Source: Wenzhouxiangella sp. (lineage in GTDB: Bacteria; Pseudomonadota; Gammaproteobacteria; Xanthomonadales; Wenzhouxiangellaceae). Taken from it: a DNA stretch of 37,600 nt. Shown here in pieces: positions 28,991 to 37,600 of the stretch. The first letter of the stretch is position 1. Each line of letters begins with the position of its first letter. The DNA lies in the NCBI GenBank assembly GCA_007131235.1, contig SLQY01000110.1, positions 1-37,600 on the forward strand, in the 5' to 3' direction. Made by a program: the position numbers and the translations under genes. The notes under the pieces are model-generated. The model saw nothing but the letters and a program-made list of their open reading frames with translations, had not been told where the DNA came from and searched no databases.

Positions 28991-31633
28991 TTACTTGTTG
29001 TCGTCGGTCAAGCGGTAGAGGCCACTATCTTCCTTGACCGCTCGCGGCGCTTTATCCTTGCTGTCGGAGTCGGAACCGGTGTCAGGCTTCCTCGTTTCTG
29101 AGGCCGGTTCCTTCCTCGGCGGCTCCACCTTGTCGGCAGGCTTGGACGCTGGTGATTCCGCAGCACCCTGTGCCTTGTTACCGGTCTTGTTGTCGGGTTC
29201 GGCAGATGCTGGCCTGGCCTGGTCTGGCTTCGGCTGGTCCGGCTTGCTGTCGGCCTTGGCGGCCTCGGCGCGCGGCTTGTCACTTTTCGCCTGGTCGTTG
29301 GATTCCGGCCGGGCCGGTTTGGCAGGCTGTCCATCACTGGTCGGCTTTGCCGGTGCGGCCTGCTGGGCAGGCTTCGATGACGACTCCGTGTCGGACCTGG
29401 GTGGGCTCGATGGTGTTGCTGCCGGCTTGTCTGCAGTCGCGCCCGCGCCCGGCCGCTGGTCTGCGGCTTGCCCGGCTGGCTGTGGCTTGTCCTGGCTTGA
29501 CGGCGCCGGCTTGTCCTGGCTGCCGCTGTCCTTGTCCGCTGCGCCTGAACCAGACGGTGTTTTTTCCGCGCCTGTTGATTGCGGCTGGCCGGCCTGATTG
29601 TTGTCGGTGTTGGCGTCACTACCGCCGCGTGCGGTTCGGCGTTTCTTGCCTCCGCGCCGACGACGCTTTTTCTTTTTCGGTCGGTTGTCTTCGGTATTGC
29701 TTTCGTTGCTGTTGCCAGCGCCGGCGCGATTGCCAGGCTGGCTATCATCGCTGTCGCTGGGTTTGCGGCGAGATTTCTTCTTTTTCTTGCGCGGCGGGGC
29801 ATTGCGCGATGATTCGTCGGCAGGCTTGTCCCCGTCGGACTTGACGCGCTTGCGATGGTGGTCGCGGGCGAACTGACCTTTACGCGATGAAGCTGATGAC
29901 TCGGTGCGGGCCTTGGTCTGGCGCTTGCCATCTCCCTGGCCGGATCCGAAAATCATGGCAAAGAAAGCCTTGATGGCATCAAGCAGGCTGCGCTTCTTGC
30001 GCTCCGGTGCTGGCGCGGCCGGCCGTACCCCGGAGACGGCGGCCTGAGCCGGCGGTTTGGGTGGGGCCTGCTGTACATCCTGGCGCTGATAGCCCTGGCT
30101 CTCTGCTTCTTCGCTGACGGTCAGGGCATAGCTCGGCTCGTCGACGTTTTCATTGGTTCGCAGGCGCTGAATCTCGAAGCGGGGAGTCTCCAGGTCATCG
30201 TTGGCGACGATGGTCACGGGCAGCTTGTTGCGTTGTTCGATTTCCGCCAGCGCGGTACGCTTTTCGTTGAGCAGGAAATTCGCCACGCTGATCGGTGCTT
30301 GCACGATCACGCGAGCGGTGTGGTCCTTCATCGCCTCTTCTTCAGCCAGGCGCAGAATGGCCAGGGCCAATGACTCGATGGAGCGGATCGATCCGTGGCC
30401 ATCGCAGCGCGGGCAGGTGATGTAGCTCGATTCACCCAGGGACGGCCGCAAGCGTTGGCGCGACATTTCCAGCAGGCCAAAGCGCGAGATGCGACCGATT
30501 TGCACGCGGGCCTTGTCCATGCGCATGGCTTCGCGCAGCTGGTTCTCGACCTGGCGCTGGGCGTCCTTGCTCATCATGTCAATGAAATCGATCACGACCA
30601 GTCCGCCGAGATCGCGGATTCTGAGCTGGCGGGCGATTTCGTCGGCAGCCTCGAGGTTGGTGTGCAGGGCGGTTTCTTCGATGTCTGCGCCCTTGGTCGC
30701 TCGAGCCGAGTTGATGTCGATGGACAACAAGGCCTCGGTGTGGTCGATAACCACCGCGCCACCGGACGGCAAGCGAACCTCCCGGGCAAAGGCTGATTCG
30801 ATCTGGCTCTCGATCTGGTAGCGGGAGAAAAGCGGGATGGGGTCGCGATAAATCTTGAGCTTGCGAAGATTGTGCGGCATCACCTGCTGCATGAACTCGC
30901 GTGCGTCCTCGAACACCTGTTCGTCGTCGATCAGGATCTCGCCGATGTCCTCGCGCAGGTAATCCCTGAGCGCACGAATGATGAGCTTGCTTTCCTGGTA
31001 AACAAGAAACGGCGCTTTGCGCGACCCGGCGGCGTCCTTGATGGCAGCCCATAGCTGGGTCAGGTAGTCCAGGTCCCACTGCAGGTCTTCCTGCTCACGG
31101 CCGACGCCAGCGGTGCGCACGATCAGGCCCATGCCATCGGGCACTTCGATTTTCTTCAGGGTATCGAGCAGTTCCTTGCGGTCGTCGCGCGAAATCTGGC
31201 GCGATACGCCGCCGGCTCGAGGATTGTTGGGCATCAGTACCAGGTAGCGCCCGGCCAGGCTGATGAAGGTCGTCAGGGCCGCGCCCTTGGTGCCGCGCTC
31301 TTCCTTGTCGACCTGGATGATGACTTCCTGGCCAGCCTTGACCGCATCCTTGATTTCGACCCGGTTGCCGGAATCAAGCTGCTTCTGGGCTTCTTCGCTG
31401 AAGTACTCGCGACTGATTTCCTTCAGCGACAAAAAGCCGTGGCGCTCGGATCCGAATTCCACGAAGCAGGCATCAAGGCTGGGCTCGACCCGGGTGATGC
31501 GGCCTTTGTAAATGTTGGACTTTTTCTGTTCCTGGGCAGGAACCTCAATGTCGAGGTCAAGCAGGGACTGACCATCGGCGATCGCGACACGAACCTCTTC
31601 GGGCTGGGTCGCGTTGATTAACATGCGTTTCAT
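28991..31633 (-). CDS. rne: Ribonuclease E with long low-complexity C-terminal scaffold
   Basis: 880 aa; [31 protein letters not shown]1 domain, [30 protein letters not shown] zinc link; basic and then S/D/P/K-rich tail. Confidence 0.96.
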   Translation of the reverse strand: MKRMLINATQPEEVRVAIADGQSLLDLDIEVPAQEQKKSNIYKGRITRVEPSLDACFVEFGSERHGFLSLKEISREYFSEEAQKQLDSGNRVEIKDAVKAGQEVIIQVDKEERGTKGAALTTFISLAGRYLVLMPNNPRAGGVSRQISRDDRKELLDTLKKIEVPDGMGLIVRTAGVGREQEDLQWDLDYLTQLWAAIKDAAGSRKAPFLVYQESKLIIRALRDYLREDIGEILIDDEQVFEDAREFMQQVMPHNLRKLKIYRDPIPLFSRYQIESQIESAFAREVRLPSGGAVVIDHTEALLSIDINSARATKGADIEETALHTNLEAADEIARQLRIRDLGGLVVIDFIDMMSKDAQRQVENQLREAMRMDKARVQIGRISRFGLLEMSRQRLRPSLGESSYITCPRCDGHGSIRSIESLALAILRLAEEEAMKDHTARVIVQAPISVANFLLNEKRTALAEIEQRNKLPVTIVANDDLETPRFEIQRLRTNENVDEPSYALTVSEEAESQGYQRQDVQQAPPKPPAQAAVSGVRPAAPAPERKKRSLLDAIKAFFAMIFGSGQGDGKRQTKARTESSASSRKGQFARDHHRKRVKSDGDKPADESSRNAPPRKKKKKSRRKPSDSDDSQPGNRAGAGNSNESNTEDNRPKKKKRRRRGGKKRRTARGGSDANTDNNQAGQPQSTGAEKTPSGSGAADKDSGSQDKPAPSSQDKPQPAGQAADQRPGAGATADKPAATPSSPPRSDTESSSKPAQQAAPAKPTSDGQPAKPARPESNDQAKSDKPRAEAAKADSKPDQPKPDQARPASAEPDNKTGNKAQGAAESPASKPADKVEPPRKEPASETRKPDTGSDSDSKDKAPRAVKEDSGLYRLTDDNK

Positions 31634-31711
31634 TGTTGTTGATCCTCTCGCGTCCCGAACCTGGACTCCAGGCGTGGAGAGGATGCCGACATGTGCGCGG
31701 TACGTCGCGCA
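31634..31711 (-). promoter_or_regulatory. rne 5'UTR hairpins, one sequestering the Shine-Dalgarno
   Basis: Minus strand ATCCTCTC-(27 nt with CCTGG-AGT-CCAGG)-GAGAGGAT ending 8 nt before ATG; additional hairpin TGCGCG-ACGTAC-CGCGCA at 31711-31694. Confidence 0.6.
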
Positions 31712-32308
31712 ATAAACAATGGGGCAGGCTTCAGTGACGATTCACCAGCCTGGCGATGACCGGTCTGGAAAGGCTTTAGCACCGTTCCAGGAACGGATCC
31801 GTCGATTGGTCTGCACCTTCATTGTCGCGGCAGCCAGCGCCTCGTAATACGGTGCTGGCTACAGCATCTGGCATCCATCCCCGGCTTCAAGTCTTGATCG
31901 CGTACCGGGAGCGCGTCATTTTTGTTGGTTGTCCGGCCTGCATCAATGCAGCCAGCCTGTCGTGGGTCGCGGGTCGTTGCCCCGGGCCCGATGGGCGTTT
32001 GCCAATCCGGGTGGTTGCGGCGTCAGGCCCCTGCGGCCCGTTCATCTTTTCTGCGCGTGCCGTGCGTTGTGGTCCGGCTGGCGCGGTCTAGCTTGTTGTC
32101 GGAGTGCCCCCCTGTCGCGCCATGAACGGTCAACAACGGATCGCCTGTCATGACTGCGGTGTCTGCTTGGGTCTGTGGCAGAATGCAATCAAAGCGGCCG
32201 CGACATCGGGCTCAGGCCTGGCAACTTGCCAATCGGGCCTGAACCTGTGTGCCGGGATGTACCCCAACCGCACTATACTATCACCGAAATCGCAGCTTTG
32301 AAACCTAT

Positions 32309-33247
32309 ATGAGCCGGACGGATCGCAAGGTCCAGCACGTCAAGGTAGCGCCCGACCGCGCCGGGCAGCGCCTGGACAACTTTCTGATCGGGCAGCTCGG
32401 TGGCGTGCCGCGCGGACTGGTCTACCGGCTGGTTCGTACCGGCCAGGTTCGGGTCAATGGATCCCGGGCCAAGCCGATGAAGAAGCTGGTGGCTGGCGAC
32501 GAAGTCCGGATTCCTCCAGTCGCAACGCAGGCGCCGGAGCATCGCCAGGTGCCCGATGGCCTGGTCGAGGAAGTACGTCAGCGCATCCTCTACCGGGATC
32601 ATGACCTGGTCGTGCTCGACAAGCCTGCCGGTCTGGCCGTTCACGGCGGGTCGGGGCTGAACTATGGGTTGGTCGACGCGGTCAACTTGATTGATGCCAA
32701 CTGGAAGCCGGTGCATCGCCTGGATCGCCCGACCAGCGGCCTGCTGCTGCTTGCCTGCCATCACCAGGCAGTGGTGCGTTTGCAGCGGGCGTTTGCTGAG
32801 CGAGCGGTGGAAAAGCGCTACCTGGCCCTGGTCCGCGGTGAGTTGGCCGAGCCCCGGATTCGCGTCGATGCGCCGCTGAAGAAAATCCGTGACGGCAGTG
32901 GTCAACGAAGAATCATAGTCGCCGAGGAAGGTCAGCCCGCCGTGTCGATCTTTCGCTGCCTGGAAACACTGCCTGGCTACAGCTTCGTGGAAGTTGAAAT
33001 TGAAACCGGACGAACGCACCAGATTCGAGCCCATGCCCGACATATTGGTCACCCGGTTGCCGGCGATGAGCTGTACGATGAGAACATGCCGCCCGTTGGC
33101 CTGAAGCGATTGTTCCTGCATGCCCATTACCTGCGGCTGCGCTCGCCCGACGACCGCGTGTTCAGCGCGCCCCTGCCGGCCGAACTTGGCCAGGTACTCG
33201 ATCGTCTCAGAGACCGGTCCGTGCCGTCCGACCCGGCTCCTGACTGA
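32309..33247 (+). CDS. rluC: RluC/RluD-family 23S rRNA pseudouridine synthase
   Basis: 313 codons; S4-like N-terminus, VHRLDRPTSGLLLLA catalytic motif, ETGRTHQIRAHARHIGHPVAGDELY. Confidence 0.92.
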   Translation: MSRTDRKVQHVKVAPDRAGQRLDNFLIGQLGGVPRGLVYRLVRTGQVRVNGSRAKPMKKLVAGDEVRIPPVATQAPEHRQVPDGLVEEVRQRILYRDHDLVVLDKPAGLAVHGGSGLNYGLVDAVNLIDANWKPVHRLDRPTSGLLLLACHHQAVVRLQRAFAERAVEKRYLALVRGELAEPRIRVDAPLKKIRDGSGQRRIIVAEEGQPAVSIFRCLETLPGYSFVEVEIETGRTHQIRAHARHIGHPVAGDELYDENMPPVGLKRLFLHAHYLRLRSPDDRVFSAPLPAELGQVLDRLRDRSVPSDPAPD

Positions 33248-33266
33248 AGGATACACAAGCCCAGAC

Positions 33267-34514
33267 ATGTACCAGCCCCTGACCCTGTTCATTGGTCTGC
33301 GCTACTTGCGCGCCAAGCGTAGAAATCACTTTATCTCGTTCATTTCGCTGATCTCCATGGCGGGCATTGCCCTAGGCGTGATGACCTTGATTACCGTTAT
33401 CAGCGTGATGAACGGTTTCGAACGGGAGTTGCGGGAGAGAATTCTTGGCATGATTTCGCATGCCACCATTCAGGCCCCGGATGGACGTTTCGTTGGCTGG
33501 GAGCGCGTCATCGACCAGGCGCGGGAGCATCCCGAGGTGGTTGGTGCGGCACCCTTCGTCGAGCAGGAGACCATGCTCAGGGCCAGTTCCCGTACCTCGG
33601 GTGCGCTGGTCAGGGGCGTGGACCCGGCCAGTGAGCCGGAGGTGTCGGACATTCACAAGCTGATGGTGCGGGGATCGCTCGACGACCTGGTGCCAGGCCA
33701 ATGGCAGGTGCTGCTGGGGGTGGGCCTGGCCAATCGCCTCGGCGTTGGCACCGGCGATTCGATCACCATCTTTGCGCCGGAAATCCGGGCCACCCCGGCC
33801 GGGGTCGTGCCCCAGGTCCGACGCTTTGTTGTGGCCGGACTATTCGAGGCAGGGGTGCATGAATATGACACGGCCCTGGCCGTGATTCATTACCAGGATG
33901 CCCAGCGCCTGTTCAGGCTTGAAGACAACATTGGCGGGATACGGCTGAAGTTGACCGACATGATGCGTGCCCAGCGGGTGGCGCGGGAACTGAGCGCGGA
34001 ATTGCCCGGGTTTTTCCGGGTGCGCGACTGGACCCAGCAGCACGCCAATTTTTTCCGCGCCGTACAGACCGAGAAAACCGTGATGTTCATCATCCTGTCC
34101 CTGATCATCGCCGTTGCCGCCTTCAATATCATCTCCACGCTGGTCATGGTGGTGACAGACAAGCAGGCCGATATTGCCATTCTCAAGACCATGGGGCTGG
34201 GGCCGCGCCGCATCATGGGGATTTTCATCATCCAGGGATCATTGATCGGAGTGATTGGCACGGTCCTTGGCGTGATCCTTGGCATCATTCTGGCGTTGAA
34301 CGTGGAAAGCGTGGTGGCTGCGGTCGAGCGCTTGCTGTCAATCGAGTTCCTGTCGGCCGAGGTTTACTACATTTCCGACTTGCCATCGGAGCTTCGGGTC
34401 AGTGACGTGACGCGGTTTGCCCTGGTCGCGCTTGGCTTGTCCTTGTTGTCGACCGTTTACCCCGCCTGGCGCGCGGCCCGCACCGAGCCCGTGGAGGCCC
34501 TGCGCTATGAGTGA
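33267..34514 (+). CDS. lolC: Lipoprotein-releasing ABC transporter permease (LolC/LolE/LolF family)
   Basis: 416 codons; [53 protein letters not shown]-terminal FtsX domain. Confidence 0.92.
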   Translation: MYQPLTLFIGLRYLRAKRRNHFISFISLISMAGIALGVMTLITVISVMNGFERELRERILGMISHATIQAPDGRFVGWERVIDQAREHPEVVGAAPFVEQETMLRASSRTSGALVRGVDPASEPEVSDIHKLMVRGSLDDLVPGQWQVLLGVGLANRLGVGTGDSITIFAPEIRATPAGVVPQVRRFVVAGLFEAGVHEYDTALAVIHYQDAQRLFRLEDNIGGIRLKLTDMMRAQRVARELSAELPGFFRVRDWTQQHANFFRAVQTEKTVMFIILSLIIAVAAFNIISTLVMVVTDKQADIAILKTMGLGPRRIMGIFIIQGSLIGVIGTVLGVILGIILALNVESVVAAVERLLSIEFLSAEVYYISDLPSELRVSDVTRFALVALGLSLLSTVYPAWRAARTEPVEALRYE

Positions 34515-35193
34515 GCAACCCGTCATCCGCTGCCGCGGACTGGTTCGACGTTTCGTTCAGGGTGAAGTCGTGCTCAAAGTGCTGGCCGGCGTGGATTTCG
34601 ATGTGTTGCCGGGCGAGCGCGTCGCCATCCTGGGCGCTTCTGGCGTCGGCAAGAGCACCCTGCTGCACATACTCGGCGGTCTCGACAAGCCCAGCGAAGG
34701 GGTGGTCGAGGTCGAAGGCCAGGATATGGCGACGGCAAACGAACGCAGCCGGGCTCGCATTCGCAACCGCTCGCTGGGCTTTATTTACCAGTTTCACCAC
34801 TTGCTTCCGGAATTCACGGCGTTGGAAAATGTTGCCATGCCGCTGCTGATTCGCGGTGACCAGGCCACTGATGCCAAGGCCCAGGCCTCGGCCCTGCTGG
34901 ATCGGGTCGGCCTGGGAGAGCGTTTGCATCACAAGCCTGGCGAGTTGTCCGGTGGCGAGCGCCAGCGTGCCGCCGTTGCCCGGGCCCTGATCAATCGACC
35001 GGCCTGCGTGCTCGGCGATGAGCCGACCGGCAACCTGGATGAACGCAACGCGGCCTCGGTTTATGACCTGATGCTGGAGCTCAACCAAGAGCTGAAGACC
35101 TCCATCGTTCTGGTTACCCACGACCCGCGCCTGGCCCGACGGCTGGACCGGCGTCTGGAAATGACCGGCGGCCTGCTGCACCCCATCGACTGA
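34507..35193 (+). CDS. lolD: Lipoprotein-releasing ABC transporter ATPase LolD
   Basis: 229 codons; [18 protein letters not shown] Walker [16 protein letters not shown] signature, [11 protein letters not shown] Walker B. Confidence 0.94.
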   Translation: MSEQPVIRCRGLVRRFVQGEVVLKVLAGVDFDVLPGERVAILGASGVGKSTLLHILGGLDKPSEGVVEVEGQDMATANERSRARIRNRSLGFIYQFHHLLPEFTALENVAMPLLIRGDQATDAKAQASALLDRVGLGERLHHKPGELSGGERQRAAVARALINRPACVLGDEPTGNLDERNAASVYDLMLELNQELKTSIVLVTHDPRLARRLDRRLEMTGGLLHPID

Positions 35194-35201
35194 GTTCGGG
35201 C

Positions 35202-37505
35202 GTGGACTGGCGACTGCCGCTCAGCTTTGCTGTCGGAGTCCTGCTGGCCACGTTGTTTCCGACCGTGCCAGCGCCGGCCTGGAGCCTGGGCGTCTTGCTG
35301 GTGGCGTTGCCCGGCCTGTACTGGGCCAAAGGGCGGGTGCCGGTGTTGATGGTCGTTGGGGCAGCCTGGTTTCTGTTCCAGGCTGGCCTCGAGTTGGAGC
35401 GAAGCTGGGACCCGGCCGATCGCGGCGCCCGACTGACCGTGACCGGCACCGTCGTCGGCCTGCCGGAGTATAGCGGGCAGCGAGTCCGCTTCCGCTTCAT
35501 CCCGGATCGCGGCCAGGAGGTCAGCTTGCCCGCGCGTCTTCAGGTCAGCTGGTACCGTCCGACCGAATATGTTCAGCCAGGTCAGCGCTGGGCGTTGCCG
35601 GTGCGCCTGGATCCACCGCATGGTCGGCTTAACGCGGCCGGTTTCGATTTCCACCGACACCTGGTGGCCATGCGAATTGGCGGCCTGGCCAACGTTGCCG
35701 AGCCACCCCGGCTCCTGGGCCAGTCCCGCTGGCGTGGTCACATCGACCGCCAGCGCCAGTATCTCAGTGAAGTGCTGCAGGCCGAAACCCGCTATCACCG
35801 TGCTGCTGCACTGACGCGGGCCTTGGTACTGGCCGATCGCTCGGGTATTGACAGCGAACTGTCGGAACGGCTGCGCCGCACCGGTACCGCCCACCTCCTG
35901 GCCATCTCCGGTTTGCATGTCGGCATGGTCGCGGGCCTGGCGGCACTGCTTGGTGGCTGGCTGCTTGCTCCCCTGGTCCTGGCCAGTTCCGGGCTGGACC
36001 GGCGCCGACTGGCCCTGCTCTGTGCCCTGTTCGCCGCCACTGCGTATGGATTTCTGGCCGGCTGGACCTTGCCGACCCAGCGAGCCCTGGTCATGCTGGT
36101 CATCGCTGCCGGCGCGCTGCTGTTGCGACGGGGACTCCAGCCCGCCCACGCCCTGATCATGGCCCTGGGGTTCATCTTGTTGCTCGATCCGCTGGCCCCG
36201 CTGGCCAGTGGGTTCTGGTTATCGTTTGCTGCCGTCGCAGTGCTGATCTGGGCATTTGCCTGGCGCCCAGTCGCCGACGGTGGATCATCCGGCTGGCTGT
36301 CCGGACTGTTCAGGGCCCAACTGGTCATCGCCATTGGCATGTTGCCGCTCAACGTCGGCGTATTTCAGCACCTGGTGCCGCTGGCGTTGCCGGCCAACCT
36401 GGTTGCCATCCCGCTGGTTGGCTTGCTGATTCTGCCTTCCCTGCTGCTCAGCGTGGTGTTGATCCTGCTTGACCTGCCGGCAAGCTGGACCTTGTGGCTG
36501 ACCGAGACCGGGCTGGTCTGGCTGCTGCGAGTGCTGGATGCGCTGGACGGCCTTGACCTTGGCTACCGGCAGGTGCCGGGTGCCGGTTTGCTGGCCATGG
36601 CCCTGGCCCTGGTCGGTGCACTCTGGCTGCTGGCCCCGCAGGGCTGGCCCGCACGCTGGCTGGGTCTGGCCCTGTTGCTGCCTTTGCTCTGGCCCCGCCA
36701 GGCCGAGCTGGAGGCTGACGCGCTGGAGTTGACCATGCTGGACGTGGGCAATGGCCTGGCCGTCCTGATCAGGACCCATGACGAAATGCTGCTCTACGAC
36801 ACCGGCCCGGGCGATGGCGAAGGCGGCGATGTGCTGGGACGCACTTTGCCGGGCCTGTTGAAGGCGGTTGGCGGCGGAGCCATTGATCGCCTGGTCGTTT
36901 CGCATCGGCATCGCGATCATGCCGGGGGACTGGGTTCGCTGGATCTTTCGGACCCGGATCTGGTCGTGTTCAGTGCCCATGGCCTGGTCGGACAGCCTTG
37001 TCTGAGCGGCGAGGGGTGGCGCAGTGGCGTCTGGCAGTTCCGATTCCTGCACCCCTCGCCTGGCCTGCCGGACCTTGGCGGCAACAGTGCCTGCGTGCTG
37101 CACGTTACCGGCCCGGGCGGCTCGGTGCTGCTCAGCGCTGGGATTGATCACACCGTCGAGAGTCGCTTGCTGCTTGAAAATCCGGACTTGCAGGCCGATA
37201 TCCTGGTGCTCTCGGCCGGTGGCCATCGCCGCGCCAGCAGCCCTGAATTCCTGGCCCGCCTGCAACCGAGCCTGGCCCTGGCGTCGGTGTCGGCGGTGGA
37301 TCGGTCCGGACGTCCCCACCCGGAGGTTGTGGCTGGGCTGGACGAGCTCGGCGCGCACCTGGTCAGCACGGCCTGGTGCGGTGCCATCACGGTGACGCTC
37401 AAGGTCGACCAGGCGCCGACGTTCACGACCGTCGCCGGCGCGCATTCGCGTTTCTGGCGGCGCGCGGACGATTGCGGGCCTAGTGTACTGTCTGGTATTG
37501 ATTGA
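35202..37505 (+). CDS. comEC: DNA internalization competence protein ComEC/Rec2; GTG start
   Basis: 767 aa; HLLAISGLHVGMVAGLAALLGG competence domain, many TM, metallo-beta-lactamase motif HRHRDHAGG. Confidence 0.93.
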   Translation: MDWRLPLSFAVGVLLATLFPTVPAPAWSLGVLLVALPGLYWAKGRVPVLMVVGAAWFLFQAGLELERSWDPADRGARLTVTGTVVGLPEYSGQRVRFRFIPDRGQEVSLPARLQVSWYRPTEYVQPGQRWALPVRLDPPHGRLNAAGFDFHRHLVAMRIGGLANVAEPPRLLGQSRWRGHIDRQRQYLSEVLQAETRYHRAAALTRALVLADRSGIDSELSERLRRTGTAHLLAISGLHVGMVAGLAALLGGWLLAPLVLASSGLDRRRLALLCALFAATAYGFLAGWTLPTQRALVMLVIAAGALLLRRGLQPAHALIMALGFILLLDPLAPLASGFWLSFAAVAVLIWAFAWRPVADGGSSGWLSGLFRAQLVIAIGMLPLNVGVFQHLVPLALPANLVAIPLVGLLILPSLLLSVVLILLDLPASWTLWLTETGLVWLLRVLDALDGLDLGYRQVPGAGLLAMALALVGALWLLAPQGWPARWLGLALLLPLLWPRQAELEADALELTMLDVGNGLAVLIRTHDEMLLYDTGPGDGEGGDVLGRTLPGLLKAVGGGAIDRLVVSHRHRDHAGGLGSLDLSDPDLVVFSAHGLVGQPCLSGEGWRSGVWQFRFLHPSPGLPDLGGNSACVLHVTGPGGSVLLSAGIDHTVESRLLLENPDLQADILVLSAGGHRRASSPEFLARLQPSLALASVSAVDRSGRPHPEVVAGLDELGAHLVSTAWCGAITVTLKVDQAPTFTTVAGAHSRFWRRADDCGPSVLSGID

Positions 37506-37600
37506 TGAAATCAGCGAGTCGCCAAGTGGTCAGCTGCCAGGCGCGCGCTCGCCGGAAGGGTGAGCCCCTTTCAAGAGCGCGCAACGCCGCAGATGGCCGC

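Noticed and set aside
32122-32301. Small ORF MNGQQRIACHDCGVCLGLW... with a CxxCxxC-like motif, superficially like the PqiA zinc ribbon
   Set aside because: Very short, no continuing homology visible and no clear RBS; treated as intergenic between rne and rluC.
32273-33292. 339 aa minus-strand ORF antisense to rluC
   Set aside because: Shadow ORF; rluC has clear catalytic motifs.
35061-37445. Minus-strand ORFs of 362 and 386 aa antisense to lolD/comEC
   Set aside because: Q/G/R-rich shadow ORFs without motifs.
37543-37582. Inverted repeat GCGCGCTC...GAGCGCGC after comEC
   Set aside because: Too near the window edge, no T-tract; an ORF also runs through it, so function cannot be judged.

Overview
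Gene-dense, high-GC chromosomal window from a gammaproteobacterium (gene content suggests Xanthomonadales/Chromatiales relatives; inference only). About 31 genes are housekeeping or stress related: dnaE2; an ECF sigma factor / Ser-Thr kinase / MscS operon; cbpAM; fadH; hflKC; mtnBDC methionine salvage; tetR-ALDH; dsbB; type II DAHP synthase; mdh; ratA-rnfH; bamE/fur; recN; grpE-dnaK-dnaJ-dapB; rne; rluC; lolC-lolD-comEC. I see no CRISPR array, prophage, transposase or tRNA/rRNA gene. The most unusual signal is a set of heptanucleotide-repeat inverted elements: tandem 7-mers, an unrelated loop, then the same 7-mers inverted. Two clear copies and one degenerate copy sit in frame inside dnaE2, and a fourth forms the convergent aroG/mdh intergenic hairpin. 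Also notable are a LexA-box-like site on an apparently leaderless dnaE2 promoter, a 5'UTR hairpin sequestering the rne Shine-Dalgarno, sigma32-like promoters at cbpA/grpE/dnaK, and a sigma factor-kinase-mechanosensitive channel operon that fits the phosphorylation-activated ECF sigma model.
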